NCBI RefSeq assembly: GCF_018364065.1
Contig: NZ_JAGZMO010000002.1
Span: forward strand, 62,001 to 126,000
Direction: 5' to 3'
DNA: 64,000 bases
Source: Veillonella sp.
GTDB lineage: Bacteria > Bacillota > Negativicutes > Veillonellales > Veillonellaceae
Both the position numbers and the translations under genes were made by a program. Positions within the stretch are counted from its first letter, which is position 1. Each line of letters starts with the position of its first letter. Of the stretch, positions 40,946 to 49,874 are shown in pieces. Under the pieces are notes generated by a model. That model had not been told where the DNA came from. It saw nothing but the letters and a program-made list of their open reading frames with translations, and made no database searches.

Positions 40946-42094
40946 TTACCATTCAGCCACAGTGCCATCATAGTTTTCCCATTGTGGGTTTGTCCAGTTG
41001 ATGGATGCTTTGCCATGTTCTTCAATGAAGTCTTCGTTCAGCTTGATGCCGAGGCCCGGGCCTTCAGGGATAGCAACGTAACCGTCTTTGTAGTAGAAGA
41101 TTTCTTTGTTGTCTACGAAGTCGAGGAGGTCGAAGCCTTTATTGTAGTGGATGCCCAAGGATTGTTCCTGAATGAACACGTTTGGTGTGCACACATCAAC
41201 TTGTAATGTGGCTGCCAATGCGATTGGGCCATATGGTGCATGTGGTGCCACCGCGATATCATAGGCTTCCGCCATAGCTGCGATTTTACGAGTTTCCAAA
41301 ATGCCGCCTACCATAGCAACGTCCGGTTGGATGATGTCGATTACATTGTCGCGGAAAATGTTTTTATAAGCCCAACGAGTGTAGAGACGTTCGCCGGTTG
41401 CCAATGGCGTGGATGTGTGACGAGCGATTTCTTTGAAGGATTCTTCGTTTTCAGGAAGTACTACTTCTTCGAGGAACATTGGACGATATGGTTCCAACGC
41501 ATGCGCCAAAATTTTAGCCATTGCTTTGTGAACACGGCCATGGAAATCCACGCCAATGTTTAATTTGTCACCAAATTCTTCACGCAAGGACGCTACACGT
41601 TCTACAACGGCATTCACTTTTTCCAAGCTGTCGATGTAGTGAAGTTCTTCGGTTGCGTTCATTTTAATGGAATCGAAGCCTTTGTCTACACGGTCCTGCG
41701 CCTGTGCCACTACGTCAGCCGGACGGTCGCCGCCGATCCAGGAGTACACTTTAATGCGATCGCGCGCTTTGCCGCCTAGCAACTGCCATACAGGTACGCC
41801 CAAAGCCTTCCCTTTAATATCCCAAAGAGCCATTTCAAAGCCCGATACGATGGTGCCGCTTACAGGGCCGCCACGGAAGAAGGAGCGATGAAGTTTCTGC
41901 CACAAGCGTTCAATATCAAATGGATCTTGTCCCAATAAAATGCGGTTGCCCCATTCGTAAGCGCCGGCAATAACAGTTTCTGTTTTAGTACCGGAGATCA
42001 TTTCGCCCCAGCCGGAAATACCTTCGTCAGTAGATACTTTTACAAATATCCATCTTGGCTTTACCTGAAATAACTCAATTTTTGAAATTTTCAT
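40946..42094 (-). CDS. dgoD: D-galactonate dehydratase (enolase superfamily)
   Basis: A 382-residue mandelate-racemase-group enzyme, exactly the length of E. coli DgoD and alignable end to end: 'YSWIGGDRPADVV', 'VDFHGRVHKAMAK', 'GERLYTRWAYK', 'APHAPYGPIALAA', 'QEQSLGIHYNKG', 'VAEW' terminus. The metal-binding Asp/Glu series and the catalytic histidines in 'DFHGR' and 'APHAP' are present. It converts D-galactonate to 2-dehydro-3-deoxy-D-galactonate. The start at 42094 is chosen because GGAGG lies inside the longer ORF beginning at 42109. It is the last gene of the PTS cluster. A relaxed or shifted specificity (for example L-fuconate) is conceivable because the fucose locus in this window lacks its dehydratase. 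Confidence 0.88.
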   Translation of the reverse strand: MKISKIELFQVKPRWIFVKVSTDEGISGWGEMISGTKTETVIAGAYEWGNRILLGQDPFDIERLWQKLHRSFFRGGPVSGTIVSGFEMALWDIKGKALGVPVWQLLGGKARDRIKVYSWIGGDRPADVVAQAQDRVDKGFDSIKMNATEELHYIDSLEKVNAVVERVASLREEFGDKLNIGVDFHGRVHKAMAKILAHALEPYRPMFLEEVVLPENEESFKEIARHTSTPLATGERLYTRWAYKNIFRDNVIDIIQPDVAMVGGILETRKIAAMAEAYDIAVAPHAPYGPIALAATLQVDVCTPNVFIQEQSLGIHYNKGFDLLDFVDNKEIFYYKDGYVAIPEGPGLGIKLNEDFIEEHGKASINWTNPQWENYDGTVAEW

Positions 42095-42155
42095 TATGTC
42101 CGCCTCCATTAACGTATATAACTTGCGGAATCAATGTTCCGTTGAAATCTTACAG

Positions 42156-42213
42156 AATGTAACAGCCACCCTGCGGCAGCTGTTACATTGCGATGTATAT
42201 GTTACTATACATC
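42156..42213 (-). other. Tandem hairpins between gatC-like and dgoD genes
   Basis: Two adjacent stems: an 11-bp AATGTAACAGC / GCTGTTACATT (42156-42189, 12-nt loop) and an 8-bp GATGTATA / TATACATC (42192-42213). Neither is followed by a T-run, so they look like mRNA-stabilising or processing elements that could set a different transcript level for dgoD. Confidence 0.6.
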
Positions 42214-42258
42214 TCTGTGCACTTATTTCTATATTTAGTAAAGGATCTCGTATGAATC

Positions 42259-43617
42259 TTACATTTCAGCTTGATCACTGGTAGCGATAGCGCGTTTGTA
42301 AGCTCGTTGTGCGAAGTAGTAGATAACGCCCAATGCGATAAGCAAGATTGGTACAGTAATCATTAAGTTGTTAATAAATACCTGGTATACCAAGAAGCTG
42401 ATGGTCATACTTACGGATGCGAAGGAAGAAATCATCTGTCCTTTGAAGTCCAAGCCGGTCTGTGTAGCCACGGCAGTAAGTACAGGAGATGTTAATGTGC
42501 CGGCGTAAAGGATAGCGGCCATAACAACTAACCCCATCAAGATACTGCGGAATACGTTACCGCGAGCGATTGCTACTACGAGGGCAATACGGAAGGTAAT
42601 AACGGCCAAATCGGCGAACGGCATTACGCGGTTGCCAGGTAAAATGGCTGCCATTAAGATTGTTAACGGAATCAATACTAAGGCTGTAGTAATAACGCGG
42701 CTGTCACCAACAACTACGGCCGCATCAAGACCGATTAAGAACTTGCGGTTTTTGAAGCGTTTGGAAGTAAATTCGGTCGCTGCTTCGGAAATTGGCATCA
42801 AGCCTTCTACGAATAGAGATGTCATTTTAGGAATCAACACCATAACGGCTGCCATGTGAACACCTAAGTTGAATGCAGCGCCTACGCTGTATTTAGCAAG
42901 ACCGCCGATGATACAACCAAGGATGAAACCAAGCATTGTGGATTCACCGAAGATACCTAAGTATTTCTGGGCTTTGTTCAAGTCCATGCTGATTTTATTG
43001 ACGCCCGGAATGCGGTCAAGCACCCAGTTCATCGGATAGGCAATAATTACGGAAGACAGGAAGGACATGGTTGGTAAGGATACGTTAGGAATACCGAAGA
43101 AGCGTTCTACCAATGGAGATGTCCAGTCAGATAATTTGAATGTAATGAACGCCATAACTGCAGCGGATGCAACAGCTACGAAAATATTGTCAGTTACGAA
43201 GTAAACCAATACACCTACGATAGCCATGTGATGATAATTCCAAATATCTACGTCAAGTGTATCAGTGGCACGCAGGGACAAGAGCAATACGTTCATAAGG
43301 AAAATCGTTAGAATAAGTAAAGGAATGATTGGTGACGCCCAGGTTACGGAAGCGATAGCGCCCCAACCTACGTCGATAATGTCTAACTGTAAACCGAAGT
43401 TTTCTACCATCGCTTTCGAGGCAGGTCCGATATTGGCTGCCAACATATCGATGACAAGTTTGATCCCTACGAAGCCGATACCTACGGTCAAACCGGAGCG
43501 GAACGCACGGGTGATTTTCATGCCTAAGCACAAGCCTACAACTGTAATAATTACAGGCAACATTACGAAAGCGCCCGCTTTCAACAGTGCCTGGAATGCA
43601 TCATATAAAAATTGCAT
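42259..43617 (-). CDS. PTS EIIC component, galactitol (Gat) family
   Basis: A 452-residue polytopic EIIC. The start 'FLYDAFQALLKAGAFVMLPVI', 'LGMKITRAFRSGLTVGIGF', 'VDIWNYHHMAIVG' and 'FGIPNVSLPTMSFLSS' match GatC/SgcC. It forms the membrane channel of a phosphotransferase that takes up and phosphorylates a polyol or sugar acid. Nine to ten hydrophobic segments. EIIB and EIIA genes follow the same transcript order (EIIA first, EIIC third). Length agrees with GatC (about 450). Confidence 0.9.
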   Translation of the reverse strand: MQFLYDAFQALLKAGAFVMLPVIITVVGLCLGMKITRAFRSGLTVGIGFVGIKLVIDMLAANIGPASKAMVENFGLQLDIIDVGWGAIASVTWASPIIPLLILTIFLMNVLLLSLRATDTLDVDIWNYHHMAIVGVLVYFVTDNIFVAVASAAVMAFITFKLSDWTSPLVERFFGIPNVSLPTMSFLSSVIIAYPMNWVLDRIPGVNKISMDLNKAQKYLGIFGESTMLGFILGCIIGGLAKYSVGAAFNLGVHMAAVMVLIPKMTSLFVEGLMPISEAATEFTSKRFKNRKFLIGLDAAVVVGDSRVITTALVLIPLTILMAAILPGNRVMPFADLAVITFRIALVVAIARGNVFRSILMGLVVMAAILYAGTLTSPVLTAVATQTGLDFKGQMISSFASVSMTISFLVYQVFINNLMITVPILLIALGVIYYFAQRAYKRAIATSDQAEM

Positions 43618-43794
43618 AACATGACCTCCCTATAACACACAGTTCGGGATGAGGTCGATGCATTAGCACCGACCATCGATCCGAAAACCGTTCTATACTA
43701 TACAACACGTTACCTGCCAGCTGCTGTTTTGACGATTATATGGTTTATCATTACGCCATTTACACCAGCGGTTATTTTAATGCAAAGTACTTTA

Positions 43795-44079
43795 TTATTT
43801 ATTAAGTGCTGCTACGATTTCATCAACTACAGCTGCTTTGTTAATGCCTGTTAAGAAGGCCATGCCGGAGATGATTGGAGTTGTTAAGTTAGTTGTGTTG
43901 TCATAACGACCGGTTGTTACAACTACGTCATAGTCGCCGCCTTTTGCAGGCACTTCCAACAATTTACATTGTTCTACTTTAACTTCAATACCTTTATCTT
44001 TTAAAGCTTCTTTAACTTTCATAGCTACCATAGTAGAAGTTGCAATACCGTTACCACAAGCGATCAATACACGTTTCAT
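43795..44079 (-). CDS. PTS EIIB component, galactitol/lactose-like family
   Basis: A 94-residue EIIB. The phosphorylated cysteine sits in the P-loop 'VLIACGNGIATSTMVAMKV' (C8). The start at 44079 is chosen by the AAGGAGG site; the ORF reaching 44112 adds residues with no family match. It accepts phosphate from EIIA (44179) and passes it to the substrate with EIIC (42259). The 177-bp gap before the EIIC gene contains no ORF. Confidence 0.9.
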   Translation of the reverse strand: MKRVLIACGNGIATSTMVAMKVKEALKDKGIEVKVEQCKLLEVPAKGGDYDVVVTTGRYDNTTNLTTPIISGMAFLTGINKAAVVDEIVAALNK

Positions 44080-44178
44080 AATAAATTCCTCCTTGAATAA
44101 TGAATCTAACACGTTGACTTTCGCCCTCTCGTTTCCTCGGGCTACATTGCTTTTATATAAACTCTATAAGTAAAGCCA

Positions 44179-44703
44179 TTATAAACGTTCATCCAACACA
44201 GCCAGCACTTCATCAAGTGTACGGGCTCCGGTAAGAGCGGCCAAGTTGCCGTCTCCCTGGATGAATTCAAACACTTTCTGCAACATTTCCACATGGGCAT
44301 GAGCTTCAGTAAGGGCAAACATGAACAATACGGACACATCTACCAATTCATCAGGCGCATCCATGCGGTGAAATTTCACAGGATTCTTCAACACGGCGAT
44401 GCCCAGTGTTTTCTGATTTACCAATTCCACTTCCGTATGAGGTACGGCTACGTTAATGGCACCGCACAACAGGCCGGTCGGATATTCCGCTTCCCGTTCC
44501 ACAATACGCGTTAAGTACTGTTCTTTTACGCGGCCCTGTTTGTACAATTGGTCCGCCAGATAGCGAATTGCTTCCACATCGCTGTGAACATCTACGTCAA
44601 GAAACACACAATTTTTATCGTAAATTACTTCTTTGGCAGCCTGCACTGCCACTTGTTCACTGTCGTTCATACTTGTCATAACCCCTTCACTCATTTGTTG
44701 CAC
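44179..44703 (-). CDS. PTS EIIA component, fructose/mannitol/galactitol type
   Basis: A 174-residue EIIA domain protein. The phosphorylated histidine is in 'AINVAVPHTEVELV' (near residue 89), with 'MFALTEAHAHVEMLQKVFEF' as the second conserved stretch. The first ATG (44703) has GGAGGTG upstream and lies 5 bp after the aldolase stop, so the two are coupled. About 15 residues before the domain are non-conserved. Confidence 0.88.
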   Translation of the reverse strand: MQQMSEGVMTSMNDSEQVAVQAAKEVIYDKNCVFLDVDVHSDVEAIRYLADQLYKQGRVKEQYLTRIVEREAEYPTGLLCGAINVAVPHTEVELVNQKTLGIAVLKNPVKFHRMDAPDELVDVSVLFMFALTEAHAHVEMLQKVFEFIQGDGNLAALTGARTLDEVLAVLDERL

Positions 44704-44708
44704 CTCCG

Positions 44709-45338
44709 TTATTGCAAGGCCTCAGCAACTGCCTGGTCAAATGCGGCCGCTTCCGCCTTCATAGTCTCTACGTCCTTCGCAGCCAGTGCGGCTTTAGAGA
44801 ACACACCGCCTACACCAAGATATCCGGCGCCTCGTTCCAACAACTCTTTCGCATTGCTGAGACGAACACCGCCCACCGCCATAAGCGGGAAATCACCGAG
44901 TGGCGCTTTTACATCTTTAAAATAAGTTGCGCACACATTGCTGATTGGGAATACTTTGATTACATCGGATCCGTTCTGCAAGGCTTGCCAGATTTCAGTT
45001 GGCGAGTAAGCACCGCTTACGGTAAGCACATCCATCGATTTTGCATAATCGATGATTTCTTTCCCCAACACAACCGGTGCCAACAAAAATTGTGCACCTG
45101 CCTCAATGGCTTCCTTCGCTTCGTCCAAGGTAGTTACCGTGCCGGCACCTACATTTAAACGATTGCCGTATTCGGCTGCAATCTTGGCTATACAATCGAT
45201 AGCACCCGGCGTATTCATGGTAATTTCCACGTTGCGAATGTATTTTGTTTCTAAAATCACTTCGCACACTTCTTTTACCACATCATAGCCGTGTCCTCGC
45301 AGTATAACTGTTACAGGACTTAACTGTTCAAGCTTCAT
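44709..45338 (-). CDS. KDPG/KDPGal-type aldolase (DgoA/DgaF/Eda-like)
   Basis: A 209-residue class I aldolase of the KDPG family. The Schiff-base lysine is K128 in 'SDVIKVFPISN', with E38 in 'RNVEITMNTPGAI' and the phosphate-binding 'MAVGGVRLSNA' near 173-183. It would split a 2-keto-3-deoxy-6-phospho-sugar acid into pyruvate and glyceraldehyde-3-phosphate. It is first in the structural genes, directly after the PRD regulator. With PTS phosphorylation upstream and DgoD downstream it completes a sugar-acid route; no separate KDG kinase is seen. Confidence 0.85.
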   Translation of the reverse strand: MKLEQLSPVTVILRGHGYDVVKEVCEVILETKYIRNVEITMNTPGAIDCIAKIAAEYGNRLNVGAGTVTTLDEAKEAIEAGAQFLLAPVVLGKEIIDYAKSMDVLTVSGAYSPTEIWQALQNGSDVIKVFPISNVCATYFKDVKAPLGDFPLMAVGGVRLSNAKELLERGAGYLGVGGVFSKAALAAKDVETMKAEAAAFDQAVAEALQ

Positions 45339-45368
45339 TTGTATGTACCTCCTACAATGTATTTCTTT

Positions 45369-45436
45369 TTACGCTTTACTGCGCTAATCATTGAATCGCA
45401 TCTTACGCTTTACAGCGCCAATCACTTGGCAGCATC
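45369..45436. repeat. 34-bp tandem duplication across the regulator stop codon
   Basis: Two copies (45369-45402 and 45403-45436) of TTACGCTTTACWGCGCYAATCA plus ATTGAATCGCATC or CTTGGCAGCATC. The second contains the stop codon (45422-45424) and last codons of the PRD regulator; the first repeats them in the intergenic gap. Confidence 0.88.
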
Positions 45437-47512
45437 TTTCACTTCTTTGTGTTCTTCAAAAAATCGGATAAGCCGCAGCACGTCTTCCGCACTGTTCGCC
45501 TTGCGCAATTCTTCCAGATATACGGTGTTTCCAACCAATTCCATCAAGGAATAGAGGGAGTTCAGATGACTCGTATTGTCTGCAGCGCTAAGTCCGATAA
45601 AAATGTCACACGCACCGCCGTCGTCCACCACAACCGGTTCTTTCAGTCTCAATAGGGAAAATCCTGTTTTCAAGGCACCCTGTTCAAAGCCGCCGTGCGG
45701 AAATGCTACGCCCGGACCGATGACGATGTATGGACCGTATAAGTTAACCGACTTGATGGCGTTATGAGCAAATACAGTGTCTACATAGCCTTCCTTCAAC
45801 AGAAGGTCCGATGTTTTCTGAATCGCTTCCTGCCAATCTTTAGCGGTTTCATCCAATGCGATACAATGCACATCCATAAAATCGGAAAGGAGTCGTTTCT
45901 TTTTGCCTTCCACGTGCTCCCAATAAGTAAGAGCCGGCACTTCCAAGGCTTCGTACAAGCCGGGATACTCTTTCGTCATTTCACTTAAATCCCGTAAGAG
46001 CTTCTTCAGTTTCTCGTTCCCCGAAATATCTTGGAACGCCGTATCTCGCGAAGCAACTTGGCGAAGCAGATCGGAAATTTTATCGAAATCACTTTTCGGC
46101 AAGTTTACGCTTACCGTAATGTGTGCCTTTTCCAACCAATCCGGCAACGGCACGGTGGCAATCACACAATCTATGGTATTCAAATCGTATTCATACAGTT
46201 CAAACACTTGAATCGTATCTACAATTTTCATCTTATATTGACGGAGCAACTTGGCTTTTAATAGCTGTACCGTACCGATACCGCTATTGCAAACTAGAAG
46301 TACTCGCACATCGGCGCTCAACGTGGTCAGCTTTTCAATGGCCGCCGACACATGCAGTGCAATGTACGCGATTTCCAAATCACTCAGTGTGCGTCCCAGA
46401 TAAGATTCAAAAATTCCAACGGCAGAACCGATTTTTTCAACAATGTCCATATTCTTTTCCATGTAGATTCGTATGGACGAGTTTTCCAAGCTGGCCGGTA
46501 CACCATGTTCCGCAATATCTGTCATATGGTTAGTCAGATTAGCGATTAAGTCTCGATCTTTGATGAGGTTATACCCCAACACATCGGAGACTTTTTCTAA
46601 AAACAGGGTTACCAGGAACTGGATGGATATGTAAGAGAATTCACCGTTCCGGTCCCGCCCTTCTGCGGAGCGGTCTCGCACCGCGTAGAGGCTGTTCATA
46701 AAGTGTGCCAACAGATGAACTTCTGCAATCGAGTTTTCCTTGTGAGCCAGTGGCAAGATGGCCTTCGCCATGTCGCATCGTTCCTGCGTGCTTCCTTCTT
46801 GCATCGTCCGCTCTTTCGGCAACGCTTCAATGGTTGGTCGAAACGCTACCAACAGTATGTATTGCCTCAACGCCTCTAAGGACTCTTCGGTAAAGAAGAA
46901 TTTATGAGCCATCATGATATTCACAATGTGTAGGTGAACTTCATGACTTAAACTTGCAATTTCCGGTCTCAGCTGCGTTAAGCTGTCCCGTACGAACAGG
47001 CGGAGAATAAACAGGTGGCCTTTGTAGAGTTGCAAGAACGCATCTCGTAACGCCAGCTCTTCACCTTCCAGTGCAATCCCCCGTCCCGACTTTGATATAA
47101 CCGTCACGTTAAAAGGTTCTAAGGTCTGTCGCAATTGTTTTAAATCTTTTAACAATGTGGAGCGGGATACCATGAGGATTTCAGCCAAATGGTCAATGGT
47201 AATGTCTTTCGTTATGAGCAGTACCAGGAGCAACAGTACAATTCGTTCCTCTCCGGTCAATTCATAATCTTTATAGGCCAGTTGGTTCTTCAAGAAATTG
47301 CTCAGTACATCGCGCTGTTCCGGCGAAATATTTTTATCTTCACTGAGTTCCAAAGGACTCAGTTGGTAGGAATTTAAGAAATCATTGATTTCCAACAAAT
47401 CGTTATACACAGTTCGTTCCGTCCGGCCCATTAGAGCGGCCAGTTTCTTCGTTGTGTAAAATTGTGGATCCACTAAAATCCGCTGCAAAATCTGTACTTG
47501 TCTGTGATTCAT
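45422..47512 (-). CDS. PRD-domain transcription regulator with EIIB- and EIIA-like domains (BglG/MtlR type)
   Basis: A 696-residue PTS-controlled activator. Two HTH regions at about 1-50 ('TKKLAALMGRTERTVYNDLL') and 95-130 ('IDHLAEILMVSRSTLLKDLK'). Two PRDs at about 180-290 and 300-395 with regulatory histidines ('IASLSHEVHLHIVN', 'TNHMTDIAEHG', 'AYIALHVSAA'). A GatB-like EIIB domain with C408 in 'VLLVCNSGIGTVQ', and an EIIA domain with H606 in 'GVAFPHGGFEQG'. It senses PTS phosphorylation and probably activates the adjacent aldolase-EIIA-EIIB-EIIC-dgoD genes, which lie directly downstream on the same strand. Confidence 0.92.
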   Translation of the reverse strand: MNHRQVQILQRILVDPQFYTTKKLAALMGRTERTVYNDLLEINDFLNSYQLSPLELSEDKNISPEQRDVLSNFLKNQLAYKDYELTGEERIVLLLLVLLITKDITIDHLAEILMVSRSTLLKDLKQLRQTLEPFNVTVISKSGRGIALEGEELALRDAFLQLYKGHLFILRLFVRDSLTQLRPEIASLSHEVHLHIVNIMMAHKFFFTEESLEALRQYILLVAFRPTIEALPKERTMQEGSTQERCDMAKAILPLAHKENSIAEVHLLAHFMNSLYAVRDRSAEGRDRNGEFSYISIQFLVTLFLEKVSDVLGYNLIKDRDLIANLTNHMTDIAEHGVPASLENSSIRIYMEKNMDIVEKIGSAVGIFESYLGRTLSDLEIAYIALHVSAAIEKLTTLSADVRVLLVCNSGIGTVQLLKAKLLRQYKMKIVDTIQVFELYEYDLNTIDCVIATVPLPDWLEKAHITVSVNLPKSDFDKISDLLRQVASRDTAFQDISGNEKLKKLLRDLSEMTKEYPGLYEALEVPALTYWEHVEGKKKRLLSDFMDVHCIALDETAKDWQEAIQKTSDLLLKEGYVDTVFAHNAIKSVNLYGPYIVIGPGVAFPHGGFEQGALKTGFSLLRLKEPVVVDDGGACDIFIGLSAADNTSHLNSLYSLMELVGNTVYLEELRKANSAEDVLRLIRFFEEHKEVKDAAK

Positions 47513-47648
47513 GGCTCCTCCTTTTACCCTTTTCTAAATACGTGGGGCATCATAGCATCTAATTGAATCAAATATTGTTTTAATGTAATTCAAGTATAGC
47601 TCTATGAGCCTCATATTTAATCGGTCTATGTAATGATTTTTAAATCTA

Positions 47649-47708
47649 TTTTTAATACTATTACTTTTAATACCACCAGTTTTAAATGCTGTTATTTATT
47701 AATAAGCT
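47649..47708. repeat. 15-bp degenerate tandem repeat, four units
   Basis: Four consecutive 15-bp units with shared TTTTAATACTAYYA core, the last decayed. Intergenic, upstream of the PRD regulator. Confidence 0.65.
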
Positions 47709-47863
47709 ACTGCTTAGTTAATCGTCACTGCTCATCTTTAACGATGAGTTTTAGTAATCTTTATATGTCACTTCTCGTATCATTGTCTTTATCATAAACA
47801 AATGTGTCCACTAAAAGAAGAGCAATCTTTTACACCGCATTTGAAATTTTTTATTTTGCACGC

Positions 47864-47903
47864 AAAAAACCGCAGTACAAATGCATGTACTGCGGTCTTT
47901 TTA
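47864..47903. terminator. Terminator downstream of the 48062 MFS gene
   Basis: An 11-bp stem ACCGCAGTACA / TGTACTGCGGT with a 6-nt loop, A-run on one side and T-run on the other, active in either direction. Confidence 0.88.
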
Positions 47904-48061
47904 TCAGAGTTTATGTTTAAATCTATATGGTATTTTGCTGTATATTATACTGTATTATTTCTACATCTTATTCTGTATTTCTTAGTATTTTCTGTTCCAT
48001 ATAAAAAACCGTATTTAATACTATGTCTAATACGCTAAACAACTTTATAGCAAACTGTCTA

Positions 48062-49336
48062 TCAGCTTAAAGAGGCTTCGCTCGGTTCCGGAACAAATTC
48101 ACCGTTCTGGTTGCGGATTTCCAATTCTTCTTTTTGTGCTTTCAACGCAGGATCGGCCGATGTGCCCAACAAACGACCATATAAGAAATGGTAGCAAATG
48201 AAGGCCACGATGGCAACAACTGCAGTTAATAAGAACATATTGGTGAAGCCGATTAATTCTTTAATGCCGCCCAACGCATAAGGACCAAAACCTAAGCCCA
48301 AATCAAGGGCAATAAAGTATGTAGAAGTGGCAATGCCGATGCGATGGAATGGCACCATTTTAACAACAACGGCTTGGCCGTTCGACATGTAAGTACCATA
48401 GCCAAGACCTACGAATAAGGCGGATACCAAGATCATCCAGCCGGATGTTGCATAGGCTAATAATAAAATACCGATGGCTAGGGAAATAAAGCAAGGGTAC
48501 AATACATAGTTTTCGCCTTTGCGGTCAAATAACAACCCCAAGGACGGACGAGTCAAGGTAATAATAACTGCATATACTACGAAGAACCAGGTGCCGGCTT
48601 GTACCATGTTGATTTCACGAGTGTAGGACGCCATGAAACCAAGAATACCGGAATACGCAAAACCGACTAAGATGGATACTAATGTAATGGAATTTACGCG
48701 AGGTTCCAGGTAATCGGAAATTTTACGGCCCGATTCTTCCTTGCGAACTGCTTCACTGAACACAGGTTCTTCGTATTTCATCATGAAGGCGCCAACTACG
48801 CAGAGGGCAACCAACACAACGCAAAGACCGATAATGAAGTTAAAGCTTGTTTCAGATAAGAGGAAAATTCCTAAGAATGGTCCGATCGCCGCAGCCAAGC
48901 TGGTGCTCAATCCATAATAATTGATACCTTCACCGCGACGGGATTTAGGAATAACACTGGCGACGATGGTACTCGTTGCCGTGGATGTAATACCATAGGC
49001 GAAACCATTGATAAAACGAACTGTATCAAGGACGATAAGATTTGGCATGTAAAAATAAAGTGCAGTGGATATAAGATAAATAAAAAGTCCTGCAAATAAC
49101 ACTTTACGACTGCCTAATGTCGTTACCATGCGACCGGCAAAAATACGGGCCACGACGGTGCCGATAATATAAATGCCAACAGCGAGACCGGCCTGGCTTG
49201 AAGTAGCGTGTAATGTATCTTTTGCTACAACCGCGATGATTACAATTAATAAATAATAAATCAAAAATACCAACAAATTAATTACCGTATCCAACATAAA
49301 CGGCAATGTCCAAAGCTTTTCTTTCTTAGCCTCCAT
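48062..49336 (-). CDS. MFS transporter of unknown substrate
   Basis: A 424-residue, 12-helix MFS protein: 'FLIYYLLIVIIAVVAKDTL', motif A 'ARIFAGRMVTTLGSRKVLF', 'RFINGFAYGITSTATSTI', 'GEGINYYGLSTSLAAAIGPFL'. The set resembles the YwoG/CntE-like drug or metallophore exporter group rather than the ACS sugar-acid group. Cytoplasmic C-terminal tail of about 35 charged residues. GAGGAG upstream of the ATG. Monocistronic. Confidence 0.82.
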   Translation of the reverse strand: MEAKKEKLWTLPFMLDTVINLLVFLIYYLLIVIIAVVAKDTLHATSSQAGLAVGIYIIGTVVARIFAGRMVTTLGSRKVLFAGLFIYLISTALYFYMPNLIVLDTVRFINGFAYGITSTATSTIVASVIPKSRRGEGINYYGLSTSLAAAIGPFLGIFLLSETSFNFIIGLCVVLVALCVVGAFMMKYEEPVFSEAVRKEESGRKISDYLEPRVNSITLVSILVGFAYSGILGFMASYTREINMVQAGTWFFVVYAVIITLTRPSLGLLFDRKGENYVLYPCFISLAIGILLLAYATSGWMILVSALFVGLGYGTYMSNGQAVVVKMVPFHRIGIATSTYFIALDLGLGFGPYALGGIKELIGFTNMFLLTAVVAIVAFICYHFLYGRLLGTSADPALKAQKEELEIRNQNGEFVPEPSEASLS

Positions 49337-49874
49337 AGCTAATTACATCTCCTCATATAAATTAATAAAACCTTGTTACAGAGGCTAATTATATATACCC
49401 AAACTGCTCTTGTAAAACAGCAAAAGATGAACTTAGTTATTAATTTTATTGATATTAGTAAGTCGACCTTGATTTGCGTGATTTATAAAGAAAAGCTATA
49501 CGGGGGTATTCCTAAAGGCCATAGAATTGCATTCAACAAAATAGAATCTAATTAATTTTTAAATATAATCAAAATAAATCACACTATCAAGAACAGTTTA
49601 TAACGCCAAACGTTATGTTTCAAAAGCAGGTTACGATTTACGTCCCGTCACGATAGATTCGTTCACTACTCATGCCTGAAATTATATATGGCAGATAAAA
49701 CTGTCTGTGGCAAAGACGAACGAAACATAGTACACTGAAATCAACAGGATACATGTACTTACAAAAAGGATGGACAGAAATTTTTTATGATATTTTTCCG
49801 TCATACAAATCAGCCATCTATTCATTTCTTTCAGGTTTATTTTTTATTTTAACCTGCATAAAAGGAGCAACTCT
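49337..49874. other. Divergent intergenic region before the aldo-keto reductase
   Basis: About 540 bp with promoters of two divergent genes. A palindrome CAGGTT(T-rich, 13 nt)AACCTG at 49834-49858 lies just before the reductase ribosome-binding site and could be an operator. No gene seen; a 60-codon ORF at 49373 lacks a ribosome-binding site. Confidence 0.45.

Larger units (their letters stand above)
47513..48061. other. Intergenic region upstream of the PRD regulator
   Basis: About 550 bp, AT-rich, holding the regulator promoter, a 15-bp tandem array (47649-47708) and the terminator at 47864-47903. Further loose GTATT-rich repeats lie at 47930-48000. No gene. Confidence 0.5.

Noticed and set aside
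49373..49555. 60-codon plus-strand ORF upstream of the aldo-keto reductase
   Set aside because: No ribosome-binding site and no family resemblance; likely chance.
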